Positions 1 through 6,879 of a DNA stretch of 6,879 bases are shown here, in pieces. The first letter of the stretch is position 1; each line of letters begins with the position of its first letter. The notes under the pieces are model-generated. The model worked only from the letters and a program-made list of their open reading frames with translations, searched no databases and was not told the origin of the DNA. This DNA comes from Syntrophales bacterium (GTDB lineage: Bacteria; Desulfobacterota; Syntrophia; Syntrophales; UBA5619). The translations under genes and the position numbers were made by a program. The stretch lies in contig JAQTRB010000085.1 of NCBI GenBank assembly GCA_028712015.1, positions 1 to 6,879 on the forward strand. Reading direction: 5' to 3'.

Positions 1-1635
1 GTGCAGCGCGATCTCGAAGGCCCGCGCGAGACGTTCCCTGGCCTCCGAAAAGGCGATCACGCCGTCGTGGAAGAGCAGCGATCCGGTGTAAAACGGGTGC
101 CCTTCCTCGTCGTAACGGTCCCGCATCTCCTGGCGGAAGCGCGCCATCTCCTCCTCGTTCATCGCCTCGCCCTTGTCCGCAATGTTCTTGCGGCGGACGG
201 TCTCGAGGATGAAACCGGCCGTCTCTCCGGACATGACCGTCGTCCGGCCCCGCATGTTGGTGAACGCGAACCGCGGCTTGAAGGCGCGCCCGCACATCCC
301 GTAGTTGGCGGCGCCGTGGTCCGGGCCGATCACATAGGTCACCTTCGGAACTTCCAGGCAGGTGCAGGCGCGGACCATGTCGGAGCCGTATTTGCCGATC
401 CCGCCCCACTCTTCGACCTTGCCGACCATGTAGCCCGGCGACCCCTGCAGAAAGAGGAGCGGTATCTTGGAATTGCCGCAGCGGATCATCCACTCGGTCG
501 CCTTCCGGGCCGCCTCGATATAAATGACCCCCCCGGCGTTGGAGGCAACGACACCCACCGGGATCCCCTTGAGCCACATCTTCCCGCAGACGATCGACTC
601 CCCGCGGGCGAGGCCGTAGTTCGGCTTGTACTCGTGGAAGTAGCTGTCGTCGGCGAGGCATTTGAGGGTGTCGCGGATCGGGATGTGCTGGTAGGTGTTA
701 ACCGGCGTGGCGCGCATCATCTCCCGAAAGTCGAAGCGGGGTTCCCGGGATTCGCGCCGGTCGATGGATAGCGTCTGCGGCGGTTCGAATTCCATCATCG
801 CCCGCAGCTTTTCGATCCCCTCCTGCTGTGTTCGAACCAAATGGTCGCAGCCGCCGGAGTGCTGGGTATGGACGTAGGCGCCGCCCAGATCCTCCATCGA
901 GACCGTCTCGCCGATTGCCGATTTGACCATCGGCGGCCCGGCCAGAAAGGCGTAAGCCAGCCTCTCGATCATGATCGATTCCGAGGCCAGGTAGACGATG
1001 TAGGCCCCACCCGCCGTGTTCCCGCCGGTCGAGAGGGTATACTGCCGGATTCCCTTGGCGGACATTCGGCACATGTTGTAGAACATCGTCCCGAAATGGC
1101 CGTCGTCGGCGAAGCAGCCCACCTGCAGCGGCAGGTTGATCCCGCCGGAATCGGCAATGTAGATGCAGGGGAGGCCGCACTGCTCGGCGATCGCCTGCGC
1201 CCGCATGTGCTTCTTCAGCGTGATCGGAAAATAGGTGCCCGCGGCATAGCGGTTCTCGTTGGCGAAGATCATGCAGTCCCTGCCGTGAACGATTCCGACG
1301 CCCGTGACGATCCCCCCGCCGGGGATGTGTCCCCGCTTCTCCTCCTCATAGACGGCTCCACCGAACAGCCGCTTCTTCCCGATATCGTATCCGGCGTCGA
1401 GCCCCAGTTCGAAGAAATCCGTTTCCGGATCCACGAGCATCCGAATGAGATCCCGCATCGGCTTCTTCCCCTGCTTCGCGAGCCTCTCCCGCTGCGCTTC
1501 GCCGCCGATGTCGTACGCCTCTTCCCGATGCCTGCGCAGAAGCGCGTCCTGCTCTTCCCAGTGCCTCAGATTAGCGTCCCGCTCCCGTTCCAGACGCTCC
1601 GTCCGGCTCAATCGAGGTTTCGTTCCATCCACCAT
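1..1635 (-). CDS. Acyl-CoA carboxylase carboxyltransferase (beta) subunit, methylcrotonyl/geranyl-CoA carboxylase-like, 3'-partial
   Basis: I translated this frame by hand; it is open for 545 codons from an ATG at 1633-1635 to the left edge, with no stop. The start has a strong ribosome site (GGAGGAG, 8 bases upstream). The product is a cytoplasmic carboxyltransferase that moves CO2 from carboxybiotin to an acyl-CoA. Residues 1-55 are very charged, probably a helix. The N-lobe has DSGG (162-165), the oxyanion loop TAGGAY (207-212) and FLAGPPMVKSAIGE-type residues (230-243) followed by LGG (250-252). The C-lobe has GIPVGVVA (357-364), GSPGYMVG (398-405) and NYGMCGRAF (444-452). These resemble MCC beta more than propionyl-CoA carboxylase beta or glutaconyl-CoA decarboxylase alpha, but several loops differ, so the substrate is open. 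MCC-type ends place perhaps 15-20 residues beyond the edge. It lies 54 bases after the acyl-CoA synthetase gene and is probably cotranscribed. Biotin carboxylase and carrier subunits are not in the window. Confidence 0.9.
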   Translation of the reverse strand, partial: MVDGTKPRLSRTERLERERDANLRHWEEQDALLRRHREEAYDIGGEAQRERLAKQGKKPMRDLIRMLVDPETDFFELGLDAGYDIGKKRLFGGAVYEEEKRGHIPGGGIVTGVGIVHGRDCMIFANENRYAAGTYFPITLKKHMRAQAIAEQCGLPCIYIADSGGINLPLQVGCFADDGHFGTMFYNMCRMSAKGIRQYTLSTGGNTAGGAYIVYLASESIMIERLAYAFLAGPPMVKSAIGETVSMEDLGGAYVHTQHSGGCDHLVRTQQEGIEKLRAMMEFEPPQTLSIDRRESREPRFDFREMMRATPVNTYQHIPIRDTLKCLADDSYFHEYKPNYGLARGESIVCGKMWLKGIPVGVVASNAGGVIYIEAARKATEWMIRCGNSKIPLLFLQGSPGYMVGKVEEWGGIGKYGSDMVRACTCLEVPKVTYVIGPDHGAANYGMCGRAFKPRFAFTNMRGRTTVMSGETAGFILETVRRKNIADKGEAMNEEEMARFRQEMRDRYDEEGHPFYTGSLLFHDGVIAFSEARERLARAFEIALH

Positions 1636-1643
1636 CTTCGTTT

Positions 1644-1648
1644 CTCCT
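1644..1648 (-). promoter_or_regulatory. Ribosome binding site of the carboxyltransferase gene
   Basis: On the minus strand AGGAG, within GGGAGGAG, lies 8 bases before the ATG at 1633-1635. It is the clearest Shine-Dalgarno match near this gene and supports that start. The rest of the 54-base gap to the synthetase stop (1636-1689) shows no terminator-like hairpin, which fits translation from a shared mRNA. Confidence 0.75.
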
Positions 1649-1689
1649 CCCGCAAGTCGAATGCCGTGGTTCAAGAATTGAGAAAAGGG

Positions 1690-3492
1690 TTATTCCCGGT
1701 ACATCGATTCGATCAGATCGCCGTACTGGGCATTGATGAACTTCCGTTTCACCTTCATCGTCGGGGTCACCTCGCCGTCCTCCGTATACAGCTTTTTGTC
1801 GAGGATGCGGAACTTGCGGATGTTCTCCACCCGCGCAAGCTGGGCGTTGACCTTGTTCACCTCCGCCTGGATCAGGTTGACCACCTCCTCGGCCCGGGTA
1901 AGGGTCGCAAAGGTGGTGAACTGCACCTTCCGGTCCTGGGCGAACTTGACCACGTTCTCCTCGTCGATCACGACGATCGCGCTGACGAATTTCCGGTTGT
2001 CGCCGATGACCACCGCATCGTTGATGTACGGCGAGAATTTCAGCAGGTTTTCGATATACTGCGGGGCGATGTTCTTGCCGCCGGCGGTGATGATCAGGTC
2101 TTTCTTCCGGTCGGTAATCCGAAGGAAGCCCTCATCGTCGACTTCGCCGACATCCCCGGTGTGCATCCAGCCGTCGTGCAGCGCCTCCCGGGTGGTCTCC
2201 TCGTCCCGGTAGTACCCTTTGAAAATCCCCTTGTGACGGACCAGGATCTCCCCATCCTCCGCGATCCGGACCTCCGTTTCGGGGAGAGGCCTTCCGACGG
2301 TCCCGAGTTTGAAGTTCTTTTCGTCGGACATGTGGGTGATCCCGGTCGTCTCCGTCATCCCATACCCTTCGCGGATCGGGATCCCGATGCTCTGGAAGTA
2401 CTTCAGGATGTTGTGGGAGATCGGCGCGGCGCCGGAAAACCCGATCTTGACCCGGTCGAATCCCAGCCGCTCCTTGAGCTTCCGGAAGACGGCAAAGTAG
2501 GCGATCCGATAGGCAAGACTCAGCGGAAGGGAGGGGGTGCGTCCGGCCAGCTTGGCATCGTTGTATCGTCCCCCGATATGGAGCGCGGTCCGGTACGCCT
2601 TCCTCTTGAACCAGGTCGCGTCGTCCATCTTCAGCACGATGCCGGAGTAGTACTTTTCCCAGATCCGCGGCACGGCATGGAACAGTGTCGGGGAGACGTC
2701 CCGCATGTCCGCCATGACCGTGTCCGTGTTCTCCGTGAAATTGATGATGTGGCCGATCGTCAGGTGGACCATCAGGTCATAGATCTGTTCGTAGACATGG
2801 TTCAGCGGAAGGAAGGAGATGGTTTCGTCGTCCCTTGTCCCTTTGCTGACCGCCGTCGCCTGCTTCCCGACCCAGAGATACCCCTCGTGGGCGAGCATCG
2901 CGCCCTTCGGCGGTCCCGTGGTCCCGGATGTGTAGATGATCCCGGCGATCTCCTCGCCCCGTCCCTCCGCCACCAGCCGGTCGAAAAGCAACGGATCCTC
3001 GTCCGCCTCTTTCCGGCCGAGGTCCAACAGTTCGTCGAAACTCATGACCATCGGATCATGGAAATCCCGCAAACCCTCCATGTCCCAGACGATCATCTTC
3101 CGGAGCGCGGGCGTGGTCCGCCGGAACGCCAGCGCCTTGTCCAACTGCTCCTCGTCCTCGCAGATGTAGACCACCGAGCCGGAATGGCCGACCACATATT
3201 CGCACTCCTTGACCGGGTTCGTCGTATAGACCCCGACGAAGATCGCCCCGGCGGACATCGCCCCCAGCGCCGAAAAGAGCCACTCGGGCTGGTTCTCGCC
3301 GATGATGGCGACGTGGTCCCCCTTGACGACGCCGAGCTTTCGCAGCCCGAGGGCCACATTGCGAACGTTTTCGAGATAAGTCGCCCAGGAAATGTCGTGC
3401 CAGATTCCCAGATCCTTGTGGCGCATCGCAACCCTTTCGGGTTGTTCACGGACGAGCCGGACCAGGGCCTTGGGCATCGTATCGTTCACCAT
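1690..3492 (-). CDS. AMP-forming long-chain-type acyl-CoA synthetase (FadD15-like)
   Basis: This 600-residue member of the ANL superfamily activates a carboxylic acid with ATP to an acyl-adenylate and then to the acyl-CoA thioester, in the cytoplasm or at the inner membrane face. Numbered from the chosen start, the phosphate loop YTSGTTGPPKG is at 187-197, the A5 motif GYGMTETTG at 376-384, the TGD adenosine-ribose contact at 445-447, the hinge region with RKKDLIITAGGKN near 462-474, and the likely catalytic A10 lysine in TPTMKVKRK at about 580. The GGKNIAPQ sequence and length fit long-chain/bubblegum-type synthetases, although such annotations often miss the true chain length. The chosen start ATG (3490-3492) has only a weak GGGA 9 bases upstream; an in-frame GTG at 3523-3525 would add 11 residues and an ATG at 3475-3477 would remove 5. 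The N-terminal alignment to the family (PKALVRLV...ERVAMR) favours the ATG at 3492. It stands 264 bases after livF, so it may have its own promoter. Confidence 0.93.
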   Translation of the reverse strand: MVNDTMPKALVRLVREQPERVAMRHKDLGIWHDISWATYLENVRNVALGLRKLGVVKGDHVAIIGENQPEWLFSALGAMSAGAIFVGVYTTNPVKECEYVVGHSGSVVYICEDEEQLDKALAFRRTTPALRKMIVWDMEGLRDFHDPMVMSFDELLDLGRKEADEDPLLFDRLVAEGRGEEIAGIIYTSGTTGPPKGAMLAHEGYLWVGKQATAVSKGTRDDETISFLPLNHVYEQIYDLMVHLTIGHIINFTENTDTVMADMRDVSPTLFHAVPRIWEKYYSGIVLKMDDATWFKRKAYRTALHIGGRYNDAKLAGRTPSLPLSLAYRIAYFAVFRKLKERLGFDRVKIGFSGAAPISHNILKYFQSIGIPIREGYGMTETTGITHMSDEKNFKLGTVGRPLPETEVRIAEDGEILVRHKGIFKGYYRDEETTREALHDGWMHTGDVGEVDDEGFLRITDRKKDLIITAGGKNIAPQYIENLLKFSPYINDAVVIGDNRKFVSAIVVIDEENVVKFAQDRKVQFTTFATLTRAEEVVNLIQAEVNKVNAQLARVENIRKFRILDKKLYTEDGEVTPTMKVKRKFINAQYGDLIESMYRE

Positions 3493-3572
3493 AATTATGT
3501 TTCCCAACTGATTCCCGCTGCGCACAGCCTGGAAATCCGATCCCGGAAGCGAGCATTGGACCGGAAGCGCAA

Positions 3573-3604
3573 CCGCTATCCCGCTTTTCTTGAAGGGATA
3601 GCGG
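3573..3604. repeat. Inverted repeat 1: 10-bp perfect stem, 12-base loop
   Basis: The arms ccgctatccc (3573-3582) and gggatagcgg (3595-3604) are exact reverse complements around a 12-base loop. On the transcribed (minus) strand the stem is followed by TTGCGCTTCC, with no uridine tract, so it is not a standard intrinsic terminator. It lies about 80 bases upstream of the synthetase start and could be a leader structure or an mRNA-stability element. Confidence 0.7.
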
Positions 3605-3635
3605 GCGTCTTTGAATCCAATTTCTTCTTTACCGG

Positions 3636-3662
3636 GAATTTCCGCCCCTTGGGCGGGAATTC
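3636..3662. repeat. Inverted repeat 2: 12-bp GC-rich stem with one G-T pair, 3-base loop
   Basis: The arm at 3636-3647 (gaatttccgccc) pairs with 3651-3662 (gggcgggaattc) with a single T-G wobble, around a 3-base loop. On the plus strand it is followed one base later by tatttttc, giving a terminator-like look for plus-strand transcripts. On the minus strand, where the genes lie, CCGGTAAAG follows and no T tract is present. No plus-strand gene is supported here, so a plus-strand terminator role would concern only antisense transcripts. Confidence 0.7.
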
Positions 3663-3685
3663 ATATTTTTCGTTTCGAAAAATAT
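3663..3685. repeat. Inverted repeat 3: 10-bp perfect AT-rich stem, 3-base loop
   Basis: The arms atatttttcg (3663-3672) and cgaaaaatat (3676-3685) are exact reverse complements around ttt. This repeat directly abuts inverted repeat 2 with no base between them, so in RNA the two stems could stack end to end. It could equally be a DNA operator with two symmetric half-sites. It begins 71 bases after the livF stop. Confidence 0.7.
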
Positions 3686-3756
3686 CCAGCGAGCGGAGGA
3701 TTCGGATTTTCAGGCCGCGCATATCGTCCGCATCACCCGATTGCACAATCTTTGTA

Positions 3757-4538
<782 letters not shown>

Positions 4539-4539
<1 letters not shown>

Positions 4540-5312
4540 CAGCGCTCCTCCCCCAGGTAGGCCCGGATCACCTCCGGGTGACTCTGGACCTCCGCCGGGG
4601 TTCCCTCAACAATCTTCTCCCCCTGGCTCATCGCGAAGATGCGGTCGGAAATCCCCATGATCATGTTCATGTCGTGCTCGATCAGCAGGATTGTTACCCG
4701 ATAGTCGGCCTGGATGTCCTTGATCCAGATATTCAGGTCCTCCTTTTCCTCCGTGTTCATCCCGGCGGAGGGCTCGTCCAGCAGCAGGATTTTCGGTTCG
4801 AGGGCGAGAGCGCGGCCCAGCTCGACCAGTTTTCGTTTGCCATAGGGAAGACTGGCTACATAGCTGTCCCTGACCGATTGCAGGTCCAGAAAATCGATGA
4901 TCTTCTCGACGATCTCCCGGTTCCGGATCTCCTCCCGGGCGGCGCGGGAGCCCCTCCCCCAGAGAAACGCGCCGGAAAATACGCCGGTCTTCATGTGGAT
5001 GTGTCTGCCGAGGAGCAGGTTGTCCATCACGGTTGCGTTGGAGAAGAGCTCGATATTTTGAAAGGTGCGGGCCACACCCTTGCGGGCGATGCGGTCCGGC
5101 GAGAGCCCCACGAGCTCTTCGCCGTCGCAGACGATCCTACCGCCGTTCGGCCTGTAGATGCCGCTGATCATATTATAGATGGTGGTTTTCCCGGACCCGT
5201 TCGGTCCGATGATCGAGAAAATCGTGTTTTTCCGTACGCTGAAGCTGACATCGTCGACCGCCTTCAGGCCGCCGAAACGGATGCTCAGATGTTCCACTTT
5301 AAAATGATCCAT
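4539..5312 (-). CDS. livG: Branched-chain amino acid-type ABC transporter ATP-binding protein LivG
   Basis: This 257-residue cytoplasmic ATPase pairs with LivF to power the importer. Walker A GPNGSGKTT is at 36-44, the Q-loop glutamine at 85 in ARTFQNIELF, a slightly divergent ABC signature LPYGKRK at 155-161, Walker B ILLLDEPSAGMN at 175-186, and the switch histidine at 213 in LLIEHDMNMI. The stretch from HIHMKTG to EEIRNRE (104-133) is the arginine-rich insertion that typifies LivG. Length and C-terminus (EVIRAYLGEER) are full for the family. Its ATG at 5310-5312 lies 7 bases after the stop of the binding-protein gene, whose TAG contributes to an AGGA ribosome site. It is certainly in one operon with livF and the binding-protein gene. 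Confidence 0.95.
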
Positions 5313-5319
5313 CGCGGTC

Positions 5320-6513
5320 CTACTTCTTCCAGGTGGCCAGTTCGTTCGGCGTCCAGCCCTGGAGCTCGATGTAACTCCCGTTCGGACCGCACTTCTGGAT
5401 CAACACCGAATTGGATCCCTGGTGCTGCTTTTCCGTGAAGGTGATCTTCGGGCCGATGGTCTGATAATCCTTGAGCGAGTTTAGCGCCTTCAGTACCGCG
5501 TCGGTGCCGAGGTTCCGCCCCGCCTTTTTGAGAGCCTCGACAAGGGGATCGGCGAAGAGGATCCCGGCGGAATAGAAGGTCCCCCAGCGCTCTTCGGGCG
5601 CGAGTCGTTTGGCCGCTTCTTTGTACTTGATCATCAGCGGATTTTTCGACTCGGGCGTCTCGCCGAAGTTTCCCGTAATGACCCCCTCCCAGAGCCCGCC
5701 GGAGATCTTGTGCATCAGCGGATAATCGGAAAGGGTGTTGGAAGAGACCCACTGCGGCTTGTAGCCGACGTTGGCGGCGGTCTTCAGCGTAATGACGGCC
5801 GTAGTCGGGTTGACGTACATCAGGACCGCCTCCGCGCCCGAGTTCTTCAGCCGGAGAATCTGTGAGGCGAGGTCCTTTTCGGTGGGTTCCACCGGAATCT
5901 CGGCCGTAAGCGACATCTTGTACGTGGCCAGACGCTGTTTGCAGCCATCGTAGCCGTTTTTCCCGTAAGAGTCATTCTGATAGAGAATCCCGATCTTCTT
6001 GAACTTAAGGGTCTCGACGATGTACTTGGTGAGGATGCTTGCCTCATCCTCATAGAGCGGATAGACGCTGAAAAGATAGGGCTGAACGGGGAAAACGTAC
6101 TCCTTGACCGAGGTCGCCGGTCCCACCCAGATCACCCTGTTCTCGGCCAGGAAATCTTTCACGGCCAATCCTCCCGCCGCGGAGACGCCGCCGACAAAGG
6201 CGAAGATGCCCTGTCGCTCCACCAGTTCCTTCACGACGGCCGCGGTCTGGGCCGGGTTGTACTGGTCGTCCCGGATGAAATACTTGATCTTCCGGCCGTG
6301 GATGCCCCCCTCTTCGTTGATCACATCGAAGAGGAGTTTGCTTCCGCGCGCCACGGAGCCCCACGGAGCGGCCGGACCGGTTTGGGGGCCCCACTGGGCG
6401 ATCCGGATTTCGCTGTCGTCAAACCCCGCCGGCGCGGCCGGGGCAACATCGGCAGCCAACAGGACTGCCAGTACCGCGATCAATGCCATTACCGCTTTTC
6501 TTCCGAACATCAT
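5320..6513 (-). CDS. Periplasmic branched-chain amino acid-type ABC transporter substrate-binding protein (LivK/LivJ family)
   Basis: This 397-residue type-1 periplasmic binding protein captures the solute and hands it to the LivH/LivM pore. The first 29 residues form a Sec signal peptide: a basic MMFGRK start, a hydrophobic stretch ALIAVLAVLLA, and an Ala-Pro cleavage region (APAAPA, 24-29). There is no lipobox cysteine, so the protein should be soluble in the periplasm of a Gram-negative cell. The family pattern TGP...G....G.....VINEEGGIHGRKI follows near residues 45-75, and the family's C-terminal half is complete through ELATWKK. The frame is open upstream to an ATG at 6574-6576, but AGGAGG at 6519-6524 precedes the tandem ATGs at 6511-6513 and 6508-6510 and the signal peptide begins there, so I use 6513. 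The ligand is unknown; related proteins bind branched-chain or aromatic amino acids, amides, or aromatic and other organic acids. Confidence 0.93.
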   Translation of the reverse strand: MMFGRKAVMALIAVLAVLLAADVAPAAPAGFDDSEIRIAQWGPQTGPAAPWGSVARGSKLLFDVINEEGGIHGRKIKYFIRDDQYNPAQTAAVVKELVERQGIFAFVGGVSAAGGLAVKDFLAENRVIWVGPATSVKEYVFPVQPYLFSVYPLYEDEASILTKYIVETLKFKKIGILYQNDSYGKNGYDGCKQRLATYKMSLTAEIPVEPTEKDLASQILRLKNSGAEAVLMYVNPTTAVITLKTAANVGYKPQWVSSNTLSDYPLMHKISGGLWEGVITGNFGETPESKNPLMIKYKEAAKRLAPEERWGTFYSAGILFADPLVEALKKAGRNLGTDAVLKALNSLKDYQTIGPKITFTEKQHQGSNSVLIQKCGPNGSYIELQGWTPNELATWKK

Positions 6514-6518
6514 GATTC

Positions 6519-6524
6519 CCTCCT
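6519..6524 (-). promoter_or_regulatory. Ribosome binding site that fixes the binding-protein start
   Basis: A full AGGAGG on the minus strand lies 5 bases before the ATG at 6511-6513 and 8 bases before the adjacent ATG at 6508-6510. It is the strongest Shine-Dalgarno sequence in the window and rules against the in-frame ATG 63 bases further upstream. A strong site fits the higher output usually needed for a periplasmic binding protein relative to its membrane partners. Confidence 0.85.
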
Positions 6525-6580
6525 TTTTCGATCTTCCTGCGATTCCCTGGAAAAACCGTACCCAGACTTCCCTCATTTCG

Positions 6581-6597
6581 CGGCGTCACCGACGCCG
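6581..6597. repeat. Perfect hairpin abutting the livH stop codon
   Basis: The arms cggcgtc (6581-6587) and gacgccg (6591-6597) pair perfectly around a 3-base loop, immediately after the livH stop TAA (6598-6600) in the direction of transcription. The stem has six G-C pairs of seven, but CGAAATGAGG follows on the minus strand and there is no T tract, so it is not a classical intrinsic terminator. It sits in the 84-base livH-to-binding-protein gap and could block 3' exonucleases or pause polymerase, giving unequal expression of the flanking genes. Confidence 0.6.
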
Positions 6598-6879
6598 TTA
6601 CACCTTCTTCACATAATGCTTCGCAAACAAACCGCTCGGGCGCAGGCAGAGGACGAGGATGATCACGACAAAGGCCACGATCGGTTTCCAATGGGGGAAA
6701 TAATATCCGAAGAAATTTTCGATCAAGCCCATCAGGCCGCCGCCGATGATCACTCCGGGGATGCTCATGAGTCCCCCGAGAACGGCGGCGGCAAACGCGC
6801 GCATGAACGGCTCCATCATGTAGGCCGGGTCGAGGGTGGCGCGGGAGGCAAAGAACATCCCCGCAACGGCGCCGATCAG
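6598..6879 (-). CDS. livH: Branched-chain amino acid-type ABC transporter permease LivH, C-terminal part
   Basis: Only the last 93 residues are in the window; the reading frame continues past the right edge. The product is an inner-membrane permease that forms half of the translocation pore with LivM. The visible part carries the LivH C-terminal pattern: LIGAVAG, a DPAYMMEPFMRAF segment, then AAAVLGGLMSIPGVIIGG with its glycine-rich helix, and a final hydrophobic helix (VAFVVIILVLCL) ending in RPSGLFAKHYVKKV. The RP-GL(L/F)...KV ending is typical of LivH more than LivM. A full LivH is about 290 residues, so roughly two thirds is missing. livM normally follows livH, but here the binding-protein gene follows directly; livM must be upstream, elsewhere or absent. 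Confidence 0.9.
   Translation of the reverse strand: MIGAVAGMFFASRATLDPAYMMEPFMRAFAAAVLGGLMSIPGVIIGGGLMGLIENFFGYYFPHWKPIVAFVVIILVLCLRPSGLFAKHYVKKV

Larger units (their letters stand above)
3493..3756. other. Hairpin-rich intergenic region between livF and the acyl-CoA synthetase gene
   Basis: This is the only sizeable non-coding gap in the window (264 bases), while the other junctions are 84 bases or less. It contains three separate inverted repeats (3573-3604, 3636-3662, 3663-3685), described individually. It also holds a 9-base direct repeat, ccggaagcg, at 3543-3551 and 3561-3569, which begins 18 bases apart. The part from about 3605 to 3690 is clearly richer in A and T than the flanking genes. 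I see no convincing sigma-70 -35/-10 pair on the minus strand; CATAAT right before the synthetase ATG is too close to act as a normal -10. Roles could include attenuation, mRNA processing or stability between the importer and enzyme genes, or a regulator site. Confidence 0.6.

Noticed and set aside
1..771. Plus-strand open frame at the left edge
   Set aside because: It is the same antisense register as the carboxyltransferase; it ends where that gene uses a CTA leucine codon (769-771).
698..1180. Minus-strand open frame inside the carboxyltransferase gene
   Set aside because: It is a shifted frame rich in Arg, Gly and Pro; the overlapping 545-codon frame carries the conserved motifs.
3491..3496. 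CATAAT as a -10 promoter element for the synthetase gene
   Set aside because: It overlaps the start codon and has no -35-like hexamer at 16-18 bases, so it could not serve as a usual promoter for this start.
3493..3525. GTG start at 3523-3525 for the synthetase
   Set aside because: It has no clear ribosome site and adds residues (MRSGNQLGNII) beyond the usual family start; kept only as an alternative because the chosen ATG also has a weak site.
3573..3604. Inverted repeat 1 as an intrinsic terminator of the liv operon
   Set aside because: The stem is strong but is not followed by a T tract on the minus strand.
6514..6576. Upstream ATG extension (21 residues) of the binding protein
   Set aside because: The extension would bury the signal peptide and ignore the strong AGGAGG directly before the ATG at 6511-6513.

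Overview
The window reads as GC-rich bacterial chromosome with every supported gene on the minus strand, so transcription runs from the right edge to the left. Gene content and the type of each protein suggest a metabolically versatile anaerobe or facultative degrader of the Desulfobacterota (former Deltaproteobacteria) kind. That placement is an inference from recalled family resemblance and gene neighbourhood; nothing here fixes the species.

Layout in transcription order: (1) the 3' end of a LivH-type membrane permease, cut by the right edge (6598-6879); (2) a periplasmic LivK/LivJ-type solute-binding protein (5320-6513); (3) a LivG-type ATPase (4539-5312); (4) a LivF-type ATPase (3757-4539), which overlaps livG by one base; (5) a 264-base non-coding gap (3493-3756) holding three strong inverted repeats; (6) an AMP-forming acyl-CoA synthetase of the long-chain/FadD15-like type (1690-3492); (7) a biotin-dependent acyl-CoA carboxylase carboxyltransferase (beta) subunit, most like methylcrotonyl-/geranyl-CoA carboxylase beta, which fills 1-1635 and runs off the left edge probably within about 20 residues of its end. 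The livM partner permease is not between livH and the binding protein, and no biotin carboxylase or biotin carrier is visible; both would have to lie outside the window.

Read together, the genes form a plausible uptake-activation-carboxylation module: a branched-chain-amino-acid-type ABC importer brings in a substrate, the synthetase makes an acyl-CoA thioester, and the carboxylase adds CO2 to an enoyl- or acyl-CoA. Liv-type importers beside acyl-CoA synthetases recur in bacteria that degrade organic acids and aromatic compounds, so the imported molecule may be a carboxylic acid and not leucine; this is inference. The least ordinary points are the hairpin-rich gap between livF and the synthetase gene, a compact hairpin directly abutting the livH stop codon, and several active-site-proximal substitutions in the carboxyltransferase. 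I found no mobile element, CRISPR array, RNA gene or clearly new system.
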